A stretch of 32,488 nucleotides of DNA from a virus. The DNA is taken from positions 1 to 32,488 of IMG/VR virus record IMGVR_UViG_3300029262_000344; one strand, given 5' to 3'. Shown piece by piece: positions 1-8,934 of this stretch; within the stretch, counting starts at the first letter, position 1; every line of letters starts with the position of its first letter. The position numbers and the translations under genes were made by a program. The notes under the pieces were generated by a model, which worked only from the letters and a program-made list of their open reading frames with translations, was not told the DNA's origin and made no database searches.

Positions 1-156
1 ATCATATGTATCATTACCGTCCTTATCAAAAACAGACCATTGGTATTCGTTTCTACGAGGATGTTTTGTTATCTCTGCTTCCCATGAACCCCATTTATAT
101 GACCAACTTGTTTTTTCTTCTTTTAGGAATTTTCTAAATGTGTTTAATTCTTTCAT
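1..156 (-). CDS. Unknown protein, N-terminal 52 residues only
   Basis: The frame starts with ATG at 156 and is open to the window edge, giving 52 codons with no stop. The TAA stop of the preceding gene overlaps this ATG by one base (TAATG), which suggests translational coupling. The N-terminus MKELNTFRKFLKEEK is a short amphipathic stretch containing L-K-E, similar in style to the N-termini of several head-region proteins here and to the capsid-targeting peptides of T4 internal proteins. The rest is rich in aromatic residues (WSYKWGSWEAE). I do not recognise the family. The open frame and tight coupling make it likely to be real. Confidence 0.6.
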   Translation of the reverse strand, partial: MKELNTFRKFLKEEKTSWSYKWGSWEAEITKHPRRNEYQWSVFDKDGNDTYD

Positions 157-623
157 TATACTTCGATAATTTTATAAATTTTAGTATTTAATTGGCTTAA
201 GTCATTGTGTTGGGTAAGTAATACACAATTTCTATAATGTTGCCAATCTACTTGAAACTTAGTATCTACTACACCACCATTCAATTTCTTGATTAATTCG
301 TTGAGAGCGTTTATAGTATATAAAGTGTTAGATTCCTTTTTTCTATGTACCAATATAGTATTGTCTGGAATTGTTTGTACATTTCCTTGGTCTACATTAT
401 AAGTTACAACATATTCATCTTTACCCACGATTTCGAGGACAAACATTTTATTGTATATAATGGTGTATCTGCTTGTAATCTCTTCTAATAAAGAATCTAA
501 ATTCTCTAAATTTGTGAAGGTACAAAATAACTTATTGTTCAAATCTCCTATATTTTGGAATGACGTTATAACATCATAGTTCGTGTTATACGTATTCGGA
601 GAATTATTTAAAATCGTAGTCAT
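156..623 (-). CDS. Hypothetical protein, 155 aa
   Basis: Complete frame with ATG at 623 and TAA at 156. It begins inside the end of the polymerase-like gene (20 nt overlap) and ends on the start of the next gene, so it sits in a tightly packed, probably co-translated cluster. No signal peptide, membrane segment or catalytic motif is visible. The protein is rich in Asn, Thr and Ile, with a Leu-rich middle (NLENLDSLLEEI). It may be an accessory to the polymerase-like protein upstream, but position is the only argument for that. The family is not recognised. Confidence 0.6.
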   Translation of the reverse strand: MTTILNNSPNTYNTNYDVITSFQNIGDLNNKLFCTFTNLENLDSLLEEITSRYTIIYNKMFVLEIVGKDEYVVTYNVDQGNVQTIPDNTILVHRKKESNTLYTINALNELIKKLNGGVVDTKFQVDWQHYRNCVLLTQHNDLSQLNTKIYKIIEV

Positions 624-1872
624 AACCTTCTTTTGTTTTTGTATTTAATTTATACTTAGTGAATATATTTTTAATATCATCTATTACTTCTTTTTCACTA
701 TCATCAGCATCTAATAAGAAACTGTCATATGTGTAAAGTACTAATTTTGTTTTTTTACCTTTTAGTACTGATATCATATCCCATAATATACGAACGTTCA
801 TTGACGTCTCCAAATTTTGTAGCAAGTAATTAAAGAGTTTTTGTGGATTCATTTTATCCAGGTTCTCTTTTTTATAAACATAGTTAGAAATCGGACAAGT
901 AATTTTACCCTCTCTTTCAAAGTCTTCCCAGAGTTCTTTTACGTATATACTAATTTTACTAAAAAATTCTAGGTGTTCGTATTCTTTGAATACTCCTCCG
1001 TATAGTTGTTTAAATGTTAATTCCTTAGACTTTGCGTAGTCAACTTGATATAAATCTTGTAGATGACTATGAATATCAATAGAGGGGAAACTATAATTAA
1101 TGAGCATACAAGACAGACTAGGATGGTAAGCACTAATATCAATGTCAATAAACTTGTCATTGCTCGGGATAAAAGCTTTCCTACAACCGTTTTTATGGGA
1201 TAGAGCGGCATAATTTACGTTTTTAAATTTATTAGAGGGGCGTGTTGTGGTTGTCCTAAGGTTGTATTGAGTGTAAACTCGTTCACCATTAATTGGGTGG
1301 AAATGTTCCTCGAAGGTTTCCTTGTGTACTCGTATTCCGCTTCGTTCGAGGTAGTTGAACACCATGGATACTCTATTGTTAAAGAATTCATCATATTTTG
1401 TTTTTGGTATGTTAATATTCGCTTTTAGATCACTAAAAAGATTTTCGCAATACTCATAGTGTTTAACAATAGGGATAATAGCGTTAATTAGCGGTTCATC
1501 CTTATGTTTACTATAGAATATTTCGTGAGACTTAGGTTTAGCTGGTATATACGTAGTAGGTGGTGTGTCAATGCTATAAAAACTTTTGAACGGGTAATAA
1601 TGTAATATCTCTTTCTTATCTCTACAATATAACACATCAAATTTGCCTAATAATGCGTTTATTTCCGTTTTTAATGAATTTAAACCCTCGCTATGTGCAA
1701 TACATACAATAAAACCTTTAGATGCCGTAATTGGTCTAATGTACACAAGACTAACCCCATTTTGTGTTGGGTGAATTGTGTCATTATAGGGTATAACTTC
1801 GACAAATGCCTCTTTATGACCACTATTTTGTAAAACCTTTAACTTTTCTTTGTCTTCTATGAGCCAGTACAT
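604..1872 (-). CDS. Compact family-A DNA polymerase-like protein
   Basis: The 422-residue protein carries, in order, the polymerase motifs of the Pol I (family A) type. RTTTTRPSN (206-214) resembles the TTGRLSS region before motif A. DIDISAYHPS (243-252) is motif A with its metal-binding Asp. The K-rich helix AKSKELTFKQLYGG (280-293) resembles motif B (K...F..YG). LLQNLETS (350-357) resembles the QGTAAD region. YTYDSFLLD (380-388) is motif C with the second catalytic Asp, although the usual His before that Asp is Tyr. The roughly 200 residues before these motifs are too short and divergent for me to identify a proofreading domain. The protein is much shorter than typical Pol I (about 600-900 aa). 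T4 itself uses a family-B enzyme. Being the replicative polymerase is one possibility; a specialised or repair polymerase is another. The position after baseplate genes is unusual. Confidence 0.65.
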   Translation of the reverse strand: MYWLIEDKEKLKVLQNSGHKEAFVEVIPYNDTIHPTQNGVSLVYIRPITASKGFIVCIAHSEGLNSLKTEINALLGKFDVLYCRDKKEILHYYPFKSFYSIDTPPTTYIPAKPKSHEIFYSKHKDEPLINAIIPIVKHYEYCENLFSDLKANINIPKTKYDEFFNNRVSMVFNYLERSGIRVHKETFEEHFHPINGERVYTQYNLRTTTTRPSNKFKNVNYAALSHKNGCRKAFIPSNDKFIDIDISAYHPSLSCMLINYSFPSIDIHSHLQDLYQVDYAKSKELTFKQLYGGVFKEYEHLEFFSKISIYVKELWEDFEREGKITCPISNYVYKKENLDKMNPQKLFNYLLQNLETSMNVRILWDMISVLKGKKTKLVLYTYDSFLLDADDSEKEVIDDIKNIFTKYKLNTKTKEGYDYDFK

Positions 1873-1908
1873 ATAACCTATTTAGACGTGAATATACGAC
1901 AGATCTAT

Positions 1909-2793
1909 TTAATAGCCACTTTTTCTTTGGATGTTTTTTCTTATTGATGTTCCCACCTCATTATTAATCTTTACTTTAATATCTTGTTTTATTTCATCGG
2001 ATTTGAACGGTACTAATACTCTATGAAATGTTGGTTTGTGGAACTTACCCTCCATTATTACTCCACGGTTAGAATTAACATGGTAGTAACCCGAATAGTT
2101 TTCACTATCAATTTCTACCTTTAATTCCCCACCACTAGTATTAAAAAAGTTTTGTGTAGTTGGTTTATAGTATTTTACAAATTTGCCTCTAAAAGAAAAT
2201 TCAAAACCAAGTAAGTTTTGTGATTTCTCATTTAATAAAACTATATTTTTGTTTACAATATAAGTATCAATTGGGTTACCTGTAAGGTCCCAATTTATTT
2301 TAATAGGGGTGTATAGTTGATATTGTGTGTTGGGGTTTTCATTACTATAATTAATATATGTTTTATTGTTTACCTCTATATATAGTGAGGAATTAGATTT
2401 TTTTAGAAAATACCTTACAAACTCCCCAGTATTATATTCTTCTTCTGTTGGAAATGTGATGCTTGCAATAGGTGCAGGTGCACTACTCACCGGGAAAGGT
2501 ATTGATGATTGATAAGTAGGGGGTAGTAAATTTATAGTGGAATTAAGATTTAAGTCTAATTCAGTAGTTGTAAATGAACCTTCAAGACCCGCTTCAACAT
2601 CCTTTTGTGAATTGTTAGCTACATCTTGGACTAACATTAAATTAGGACCATCTTGTGGAGTATTACCTGTAAAGTAATTTCCATCAGATGTAGCATAATA
2701 ATTCCCAACATATGTCTCTCCATTGTCTAATAAGATAAATTCTCCATTAGAAGTAGATAAGTTTGTTGTTAATTGTGATAGTGGATAATACAT
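1909..2793 (-). CDS. Putative baseplate or tail structural protein, 294 aa
   Basis: This directly follows the hub-amidase gene with no spacer and is the last of the baseplate series, so a virion role is likely from context. Two similar Tyr/Gly motifs frame the protein: GETYVGNYYATSDGNYFTG near residues 26-44, and YSGYYHVNSNRGVIMEGKFH near 233-252. They resemble short MORN-like Y-x-G-x-Y units or a duplicated beta-hairpin. Between them lies a Pro/Ser-rich linker (residues 95-115) and a largely beta-type middle. No signal peptide or transmembrane segment is present. I recall similar proteins in marine T4-like phages but cannot assign a T4 gene number. Confidence 0.6.
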   Translation of the reverse strand: MYYPLSQLTTNLSTSNGEFILLDNGETYVGNYYATSDGNYFTGNTPQDGPNLMLVQDVANNSQKDVEAGLEGSFTTTELDLNLNSTINLLPPTYQSSIPFPVSSAPAPIASITFPTEEEYNTGEFVRYFLKKSNSSLYIEVNNKTYINYSNENPNTQYQLYTPIKINWDLTGNPIDTYIVNKNIVLLNEKSQNLLGFEFSFRGKFVKYYKPTTQNFFNTSGGELKVEIDSENYSGYYHVNSNRGVIMEGKFHKPTFHRVLVPFKSDEIKQDIKVKINNEVGTSIRKNIQRKSGY

Positions 2794-5700
2794 CTATAAG
2801 TTTCCTATTTTTATTAATAATTCTAATAATTCTTTTTGTGGGAACACGTCTGCTTTATCTGGTCTATATGAGTTGTGAGTATAAATACCGTCAACGAAAG
2901 TACTTGCAGATTTAGAATATTTACCTTTCTTAGGAAAAACATCATCAAAGTTATTATTATTTAGGTAAATATTAATGTTTTTAGTAGATTTCCAATTTAC
3001 TAGGACTTTTTCTAATTCAGACAGCATTGAAGGAGTGTATGACTGGTATCTTTTATATCCTTTATATCCCCCAGGCATTTTTACAACATTATTCTTATCG
3101 TCTAACATATAGGGTTCACTAGTATCACTAAAAGGGATTTCAGAATCAACATAACTATACCACTTACCATCCCTTTCTGTTAAAAAACCTATGGCTTCTA
3201 ACTCAATAGATAAAGATTGTTCATTTAATTTAACATTATTATATTTATATGGATTACCACTACCTGCACCTATACCTAAATGGTTAGACCAATATACATC
3301 AGGAAAAACATGTTCCGAGTGTCCTTCTCTTTCTATAATGTAGTGGGTTGCTATTGGGTATGATTTCTTAGTCCAGTTTGTACCAATCTCCTGTTTAGCA
3401 TTACTGCTTCCGGCGGTATGGTGTAGTACTATTTGATTTTTACCTGTACTTTTTGGGTAATAAATTAGGCCTGATTTTGTATTTTCATTCCGTACACTAT
3501 AACCTGTAGTTAATGTAACTTTAGGTGCATCTCCTTTATATACTACGTAATTATCTGATGCTAATTTTGTGATTTTACTAATCTCAGTATTAACAAACGC
3601 TCCTATATTTTGTTCTTTTGTTTTAGGGGTAGATATAGTAGTTAAGGAAGTAGTCCAATCATTGTTTGAAATTGTATGATTAACTTTGGAAATTACAAAC
3701 TCTAAAGCATCCGGATATTGTTGTGGTAAAAACTCTTGTCTAATATTTAGTTTTTGATACATTTTTATCCCAGAAATCCCGTCACAAGTTAAATCTAAGT
3801 TTAAAGGTATAAATCCTATTTTAGTAGAGGGTGTTCCTGTAGCAGCATATAGAGCATTATCAAGAATGTTGACATATCCTTTAAAGGATTGTTTTCCTTG
3901 TTTTATGTATTCGTCATTTAAATGAAAATAGTAACCTTTTAATTCTGTTTGACCCTGTATTTTTCCTCTAAAACCTTGAATCAAATATCTGATATAACCA
4001 TCTGCGAATTTTTGTAATTCTTCAGCTTCAGGTGGAATGCCACTTTCTACATCTTCTATTACTTCCTCTATATATTTAGCCCAAAAAACATTATTGTAGT
4101 TTTTATTAGTAACTGGGGAATTATCTACGTCCCTTTTACCTGTAGAGGACTTACCGAATATTGTAGAAACGGTGTCATTAGATGGTCTACTAGCACCAAA
4201 AAAGTTTCTCTTATCTAATACTCCCTTTGTAGTAAAATGTGTATATAACTCATTAACTTGTTTTAGGGTAAGAGGTGCGTAAATATTGTCTAAAGTTGTT
4301 AATTTGTCCTTGTTTATTTGTGGGGGGTCTTGAAGACCATATTGGTACTGATCTCTTAATCCAGTATTCCAACTTGAAAAAGCAGTTGCATCGTAATTTT
4401 TAGTTGATGAACCATTAGCTGTGGCTCCAATAGATATCATAGATGCTAAATCGGGACCAATACTTGTTTTAAATCCAAATTCTCTAACAATATTAGAGGT
4501 AGGTATTAATTTATTTCCTTCACCTCTACCTTTAAGGTTATAACCATAAAGCTCAAAACTTGAAGTACTATCAAATTTACTTTTAAACGAACTATTTTCA
4601 ATTCCCCTAATTCTATTTTGATCTTGGATCTTTATAACGTTATCATCACTTATAATAGGTTCTAGATTAGGTATTCCACCTAATGCACTATTAATACCGT
4701 CACATATTTCTTGTAGAAATTTAAATAGATATATTTCCCCTTTTTTAGTTACTTTATCTAAGGCATTAGATATAAAATCATAATTTAAGTAAATATTTAA
4801 GGTTTTTCCATATATAATACTTCCATCATTTTCAGTTACCATCCAATCATTCATCCTCTTAGCAAAGTCCCAATATGATTTTATGCCAGTTTTATTAGCA
4901 GCAAATTCATTATAGTTATTTAGGGAAAGATCATCTAGAAATTTAGGTTTTACTAGAGCAATTTTAGGATTTAAAGATATTTGATTAGGATATGCTGACA
5001 TTATAGTCTCATCCACATTCGTATCTACATCTAACATATAACCATTTGATAATCTAGGGATACAAAACTTTTTTATCTTTTGCAATAATTCTCCTAATGT
5101 TAAATAATAACCAAATCGGTCAATATCCACTCCTTCACCGTCATTTAGTGTTTTTATTTGAGCTAACATATCCCCTCCTGCTTTTTCTTCAGGTAGATTT
5201 AAACTCCAATACAAGTTTAAGTAGGGGTATTTTTCTCCCCACCACTTTGCACTTCCTTTACTATCTACAATATCTGTAAATAGATCATATGCTAATGGAG
5301 AGGTACCTGCATTTGTAACAAGGGTTGATTTAGCTAATGTAGCTTCTAAACCACTAATCCCAGTATCATACCCATTTATTATTTCCTCTATTTCTTTTTC
5401 TGTTTTAATATCTGCTGGGTTATTAACTTTTATTGATTCTATTACATCCCCTACTGATATTAAGTTTAAGGTAATATTATAAGTTCCATCTCGATCAAAA
5501 TCCCAAGAAAAATTAGAAACCTTGCCTATAAACCCATCGTAGTTACTACTATAAGTCTCTCTATATCTACTTACATCTTTAATCAATTTAGTAAAATTGT
5601 AAGTTTCAAAATCTTGAAACCAAATATCCTCCATTAAGGTATTACCCATTTGTTGGAGATTTCCTTCATTATTTATAAACTTATCATTACCCCATTCTAA

Positions 5701-6333
5701 CAACATAGTATACCCTAATCTTAAATACAGTAACTCTATTAATTCAAATTGGAATTTGTTGTGTGCTTTAATAGTAACTACAGCTTTTCTAATTGAACCC
5801 CTATTTAAGGCTTCTACTTTAGCATCTATTAGACCTGGAGGTGGTGTTAAACCTTGTTGGCTTCCTCCTAGACCATAGGCACTTGAATTGTTCCATATGT
5901 CACCGGTTTGACTTACACCTGATCTAAAATTATAATTACCTTGTGTTCCTTTTCCTTCTTTATCTTTTACAGAAGATATAACTTCAGAGGTTGAGTTAAA
6001 CAATACTGTTTTTTTTGCTAACCTATTACCCATAAAATCCTCAGAGTTTGGTAAACCTATAGCTTCTATTCTATCAGCACCATTCCTTCGGTTACTATTT
6101 TTATATTCTTCTTCTGTAAGATCGGGGGAGGTTTTTTTAAGTTCTGCTACAATTTCAGGGGTAGTTAGAAATCGGACTGATGAACCTAATTTTAAAAAAG
6201 AGTTTTGGTTATTTTGGATCTGGAGTTGCTCAGGTGTCCTACTACCATCAAAACCACTACCAGCAGTTTGTTGGCGGATAGTTATTTGGTTTTTTACAAA
6301 ATCGTCAAAAGCTTCTCCTACTAATTGTCCCAT
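2794..6333 (-). CDS. Baseplate hub protein with C-terminal N-acetylmuramoyl-L-alanine amidase domain
   Basis: This is a very large structural protein (1179 aa) in the baseplate cluster. The last ~220 residues read as an Amidase_2/PGRP-type zinc amidase. VLHHTAGSS (969-977) holds the first zinc His. THYIIEREG follows (about 996-1004), then SIELEAIGF near 1042-1050. THNSYRPDKAD (1152-1162) supplies the second His and the final Asp ligand. Such enzymes cut the bond between muramic acid and L-alanine in peptidoglycan. The first ~950 residues are probably the hub itself, playing the part of T4 gp27 and gp5; the stretch with IELLYLRLGYTMLLEWG near 200 looks like a structural domain. T4 carries a lysozyme in gp5 at the tail tip. 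Here an amidase seems to do the same job of local wall digestion during injection. Amidase call strong; hub call inferred from size and neighbours. Confidence 0.75.
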   Translation of the reverse strand: MGQLVGEAFDDFVKNQITIRQQTAGSGFDGSRTPEQLQIQNNQNSFLKLGSSVRFLTTPEIVAELKKTSPDLTEEEYKNSNRRNGADRIEAIGLPNSEDFMGNRLAKKTVLFNSTSEVISSVKDKEGKGTQGNYNFRSGVSQTGDIWNNSSAYGLGGSQQGLTPPPGLIDAKVEALNRGSIRKAVVTIKAHNKFQFELIELLYLRLGYTMLLEWGNDKFINNEGNLQQMGNTLMEDIWFQDFETYNFTKLIKDVSRYRETYSSNYDGFIGKVSNFSWDFDRDGTYNITLNLISVGDVIESIKVNNPADIKTEKEIEEIINGYDTGISGLEATLAKSTLVTNAGTSPLAYDLFTDIVDSKGSAKWWGEKYPYLNLYWSLNLPEEKAGGDMLAQIKTLNDGEGVDIDRFGYYLTLGELLQKIKKFCIPRLSNGYMLDVDTNVDETIMSAYPNQISLNPKIALVKPKFLDDLSLNNYNEFAANKTGIKSYWDFAKRMNDWMVTENDGSIIYGKTLNIYLNYDFISNALDKVTKKGEIYLFKFLQEICDGINSALGGIPNLEPIISDDNVIKIQDQNRIRGIENSSFKSKFDSTSSFELYGYNLKGRGEGNKLIPTSNIVREFGFKTSIGPDLASMISIGATANGSSTKNYDATAFSSWNTGLRDQYQYGLQDPPQINKDKLTTLDNIYAPLTLKQVNELYTHFTTKGVLDKRNFFGASRPSNDTVSTIFGKSSTGKRDVDNSPVTNKNYNNVFWAKYIEEVIEDVESGIPPEAEELQKFADGYIRYLIQGFRGKIQGQTELKGYYFHLNDEYIKQGKQSFKGYVNILDNALYAATGTPSTKIGFIPLNLDLTCDGISGIKMYQKLNIRQEFLPQQYPDALEFVISKVNHTISNNDWTTSLTTISTPKTKEQNIGAFVNTEISKITKLASDNYVVYKGDAPKVTLTTGYSVRNENTKSGLIYYPKSTGKNQIVLHHTAGSSNAKQEIGTNWTKKSYPIATHYIIEREGHSEHVFPDVYWSNHLGIGAGSGNPYKYNNVKLNEQSLSIELEAIGFLTERDGKWYSYVDSEIPFSDTSEPYMLDDKNNVVKMPGGYKGYKRYQSYTPSMLSELEKVLVNWKSTKNINIYLNNNNFDDVFPKKGKYSKSASTFVDGIYTHNSYRPDKADVFPQKELLELLIKIGNL

Positions 6334-6339
6334 AACCTT

Positions 6340-6660
6340 TTATCTTCTTTGATTTAATAAATCATATTCTGCTTGTATCGCTCCTATTGATGTAGGAATC
6401 CTTATTTGAACCCCTAAAGGTGGGAAATAAGAATCTTGTTTTAAAAAATCGTTCGCTGTTGTAATAATCCACCAAAGTGAAGAATTTCCATAATATTGTT
6501 GAGCTAAAATATCAAACCTATCCCCCTCTTCGGCATAAACATATATGTCCGAAAATTCTAAAGGAATTGCAGGATATTTAACACCTCTATAGTATGGAGT
6601 ACCCCTTAAACCTTTTTTAGTTTCTATTGAGGTAGTTTTTATTTTTGTATATCTGCTCAT
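6340..6660 (-). CDS. LysM-like baseplate protein (gp53 / gpX-like)
   Basis: A 106-residue protein with a LysM-type core near residues 42-70: YAEEGDRFDILAQQYYGNSS followed by WWIITTAN. This pattern of a turn, a helix with A..YYG and a W-W-I strand is typical of small tail proteins such as P2 gpX and of the N-terminal part of T4 baseplate wedge protein gp53. In tails these domains bind other baseplate components rather than peptidoglycan. It is tightly packed between the tube-initiator-like gene (2 nt gap) and the hub-amidase gene (6 nt gap). T4 gp53 is about twice as long, so this may correspond only to the LysM part. Confidence 0.7.
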   Translation of the reverse strand: MSRYTKIKTTSIETKKGLRGTPYYRGVKYPAIPLEFSDIYVYAEEGDRFDILAQQYYGNSSLWWIITTANDFLKQDSYFPPLGVQIRIPTSIGAIQAEYDLLNQRR

Positions 6661-6662
6661 TA

Positions 6663-8669
6663 TTATTTTTTAGGAATATAATTTAAGTTATCACCTTGAC
6701 CATCATAATTATTTCCTGACCCTGCTGCTAGGTTAATATAATGCTCTTTCCCATATTTTCCAACAAATGTTCCACCTGATCCTACTGGTTTTCCACTAGC
6801 AAAAGAATTTTGTTGTACTCTAGGAACAAAATCGTGAATTGGAATAAAATTAAACCCTGTTACTTTAACAATTAAGGGCATTTCTTTAACTGAGGGGTCA
6901 GTGAAAATTTCATTACCCTCTGCACCTGTTGTTAAAATATTATTATTATCAGGTATTGCTATTTCCCAAGGGGATTCTTGTGGTATATCAAAGTTAAGAC
7001 CCGTCATAATACCTACCTGTTCTTGAAAATACCCACCTACAGTTAAGGTTACTAAGTTACCCCTCATATATCCCGCATCTGAATAGTCAGGTGCACATAC
7101 TGATGCTAGGTAATTTAATTTTTGGTACATTGGTATAAGCTCTTGTTTAGATTGAGCAGCTACCGTCCAAGCCATGCTTACTTGTCTATCAAACCCACTA
7201 TATTTATAAAATTTTTCTCCTCTACCCATGTAAGAATTAGCTTTCCAATCTGCAGAATATGCATCTGAGAAGCTATCAATAAACGCCCTAAAATGGACAT
7301 AAGTTTTTAAAGATGGATTATCGTTATCTATAACACCAATTCTGAATTTTACTAAATCATTTTTAACTGTATTACCAGTTACACCACTTGATTGGTATAT
7401 AGGAAGGGCAGTGATTTTATCTAATGCTCCTCTTTCATTTAATAAAGCAGAGTCTGGTGTGTTTGTACCCTCTAATCTTTTACCAATAGTATAGCTACTT
7501 AAATTCCCACGCTTACCAGGATCACCTAGATTTACTCGGGATTCAATGTTTTTTCTTGTATAATCTAAAGTAGCAGGGATTTCTTGAGAACCACTAGGTG
7601 CAATTACAGTTGTAAATGATGGTTTATTTGTAATACCGTCTTTACTAGTAGGAGTATATTCTTCTATCTGTTTCTGAGTGAATACTTGTATTGGTGTTCT
7701 GTTTGAAATACCACTTCTTAATTTGTTGGTATCTGTTTTTAATAATGTTCCTGGTTGGTAAACACTGTCTGTACGAAAATCAATATAATCTTCTCTAAAT
7801 AATTCACTCGCCATTACTGGGTCAAGTGATGAATATACTAACTGTGGTGCTAAGAAACTTAGGGAAAATGGGGGGTTATTAAATCCATCTTTACCTAAAA
7901 ATATTTTAGAATTTTCAACAAGTTGTCGTGGTATAAATCTTGAGGATTTTGACTCATTATTTACTCCCGTTCTTTGGTCTCCCAACATCCTAATTTCAGT
8001 CTGTCCTACTCCTAAAGTAGCACCAGGTCCTCCACTATAAGTGTATAGTATGTTATCTTGTGATTTTGTGTTTATTTTATTTAATAGAGGCGCTAGTCTA
8101 CTTTTATTACCCTCAGAACTAGGTGTTGCAATAGTATTTAAGTATGTAGGTAAACCTAAAGGAGTATTTCCGTCTGGGGAACCTATTGTTGTATTAAGTA
8201 GAGGGTTAAAACCTTGTTTAACTAGATGGATACCTAGGGGGTTTGTAGCTGATTGGCCTATGGTACTTAGTGGAAGATATAGACCTTGATTTAGAGGGAC
8301 ATTTGTTTTTATAAAGTTACCAATAGCTGAAAGTACACCTCCATTTTCATCGGGTTTATATGATTCATATCCTACTTCAGAATTAACATTAGTTAAAGAT
8401 AGTACATTTTGTTTAGCAATAAATAGGGGACCATTAGGAGATTTAAAATCAAAGAACATTTGAGTCATCCTTGAAACATCTCTAGCTATAATCTTAGGTA
8501 ATAACGTACCCCCTCTTAGTAAAAAATCTGGACCTCCTGTTCTTCCTACATCAGAAAGGTCGTCTGGAATTTTTGTTACTATATAGGGTTGATTGCTATT
8601 TCCTCCTCCAACTGTGTCTTTACCATACCTTAAGGATTTAAGGTTGGTTGTCATGTTAACTAATGGCAT
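6663..8669 (-). CDS. Putative tail-tube initiator / baseplate protein (gp48/gp54-like position)
   Basis: A 668-residue, Gly/Asn/Thr-rich protein without signal peptide or membrane segment. It lies between the tape measure side and the LysM baseplate gene, where T4-like phages keep the proteins joining tube and baseplate. Its C-terminal third (about 455-610) contains a conserved-looking block: FRAFIDSFSDAYSADWK, then MGRGEKFYKYSGFDRQVSMA, then a helix with KQELIPMYQKLNYL and a strand-rich end. This looks like a tube-type beta-barrel domain. The same FRAFIDSFS string occurs in the gp15-like protein. I infer a tube-initiator or hub role; the exact T4 counterpart is uncertain. Confidence 0.55.
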   Translation of the reverse strand: MPLVNMTTNLKSLRYGKDTVGGGNSNQPYIVTKIPDDLSDVGRTGGPDFLLRGGTLLPKIIARDVSRMTQMFFDFKSPNGPLFIAKQNVLSLTNVNSEVGYESYKPDENGGVLSAIGNFIKTNVPLNQGLYLPLSTIGQSATNPLGIHLVKQGFNPLLNTTIGSPDGNTPLGLPTYLNTIATPSSEGNKSRLAPLLNKINTKSQDNILYTYSGGPGATLGVGQTEIRMLGDQRTGVNNESKSSRFIPRQLVENSKIFLGKDGFNNPPFSLSFLAPQLVYSSLDPVMASELFREDYIDFRTDSVYQPGTLLKTDTNKLRSGISNRTPIQVFTQKQIEEYTPTSKDGITNKPSFTTVIAPSGSQEIPATLDYTRKNIESRVNLGDPGKRGNLSSYTIGKRLEGTNTPDSALLNERGALDKITALPIYQSSGVTGNTVKNDLVKFRIGVIDNDNPSLKTYVHFRAFIDSFSDAYSADWKANSYMGRGEKFYKYSGFDRQVSMAWTVAAQSKQELIPMYQKLNYLASVCAPDYSDAGYMRGNLVTLTVGGYFQEQVGIMTGLNFDIPQESPWEIAIPDNNNILTTGAEGNEIFTDPSVKEMPLIVKVTGFNFIPIHDFVPRVQQNSFASGKPVGSGGTFVGKYGKEHYINLAAGSGNNYDGQGDNLNYIPKK

Positions 8670-8678
8670 ATCCTACTA

Positions 8679-8906
8679 TTAACCTGGAAGATTATCCAAA
8701 TATCTTGTAGGTGCGGTTGGTGATTCTAAATTTGAAGGTTGTGGTAGAACTCCGTTTAATGGTGTTACCGCGTTAGCATTTGGATTTCCAATAGTAGAAT
8801 ATTCTCTATGTAAAGTAGACTGTTGAAAATTTGGTGTGTTTGGTGTTAAACCACTCAAACTTGTAGCCGACGCCTGACCGGAAATTAATTTGTCTAATAA
8901 GCTCAT
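8679..8906 (-). CDS. Small Pro/Asn/Thr-rich protein, 75 aa
   Basis: A short frame between the tape measure gene and the tube-initiator-like gene, 9 nt from the latter. A copy of the late-promoter-like element lies 14 nt before its ATG, which supports it being expressed. The sequence begins MSLLDKLISGQASATSLSG and continues as a low-complexity Pro/Asn/Thr chain ending in YLDNLPG, so it may be largely extended and could thread along another tail protein. The family is not recognised. Possible roles are a tail completion or baseplate connector protein, judged by location alone. Confidence 0.55.
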   Translation of the reverse strand: MSLLDKLISGQASATSLSGLTPNTPNFQQSTLHREYSTIGNPNANAVTPLNGVLPQPSNLESPTAPTRYLDNLPG

Positions 8907-8920
8907 AATTGTGTGTTTTA

Positions 8921-8930
8921 TTATAAATAT
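8921..8930 (-). promoter_or_regulatory. Late-promoter-like element before the 75-aa gene
   Basis: Coding-strand ATATTTATAA followed by TAAAAC, 14 nt before the ATG at 8906, just after the tape measure stop. Confidence 0.5.
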
Positions 8931-8934
8931 TAAA

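Noticed and set aside
2880-2887. Plus-strand TATAAATA within the hub gene as a T4-type late promoter
   Set aside because: It lies in the middle of a gene, lacks the wider context of the ten junction elements (no T after it, no A-rich flank) and points against all genes.
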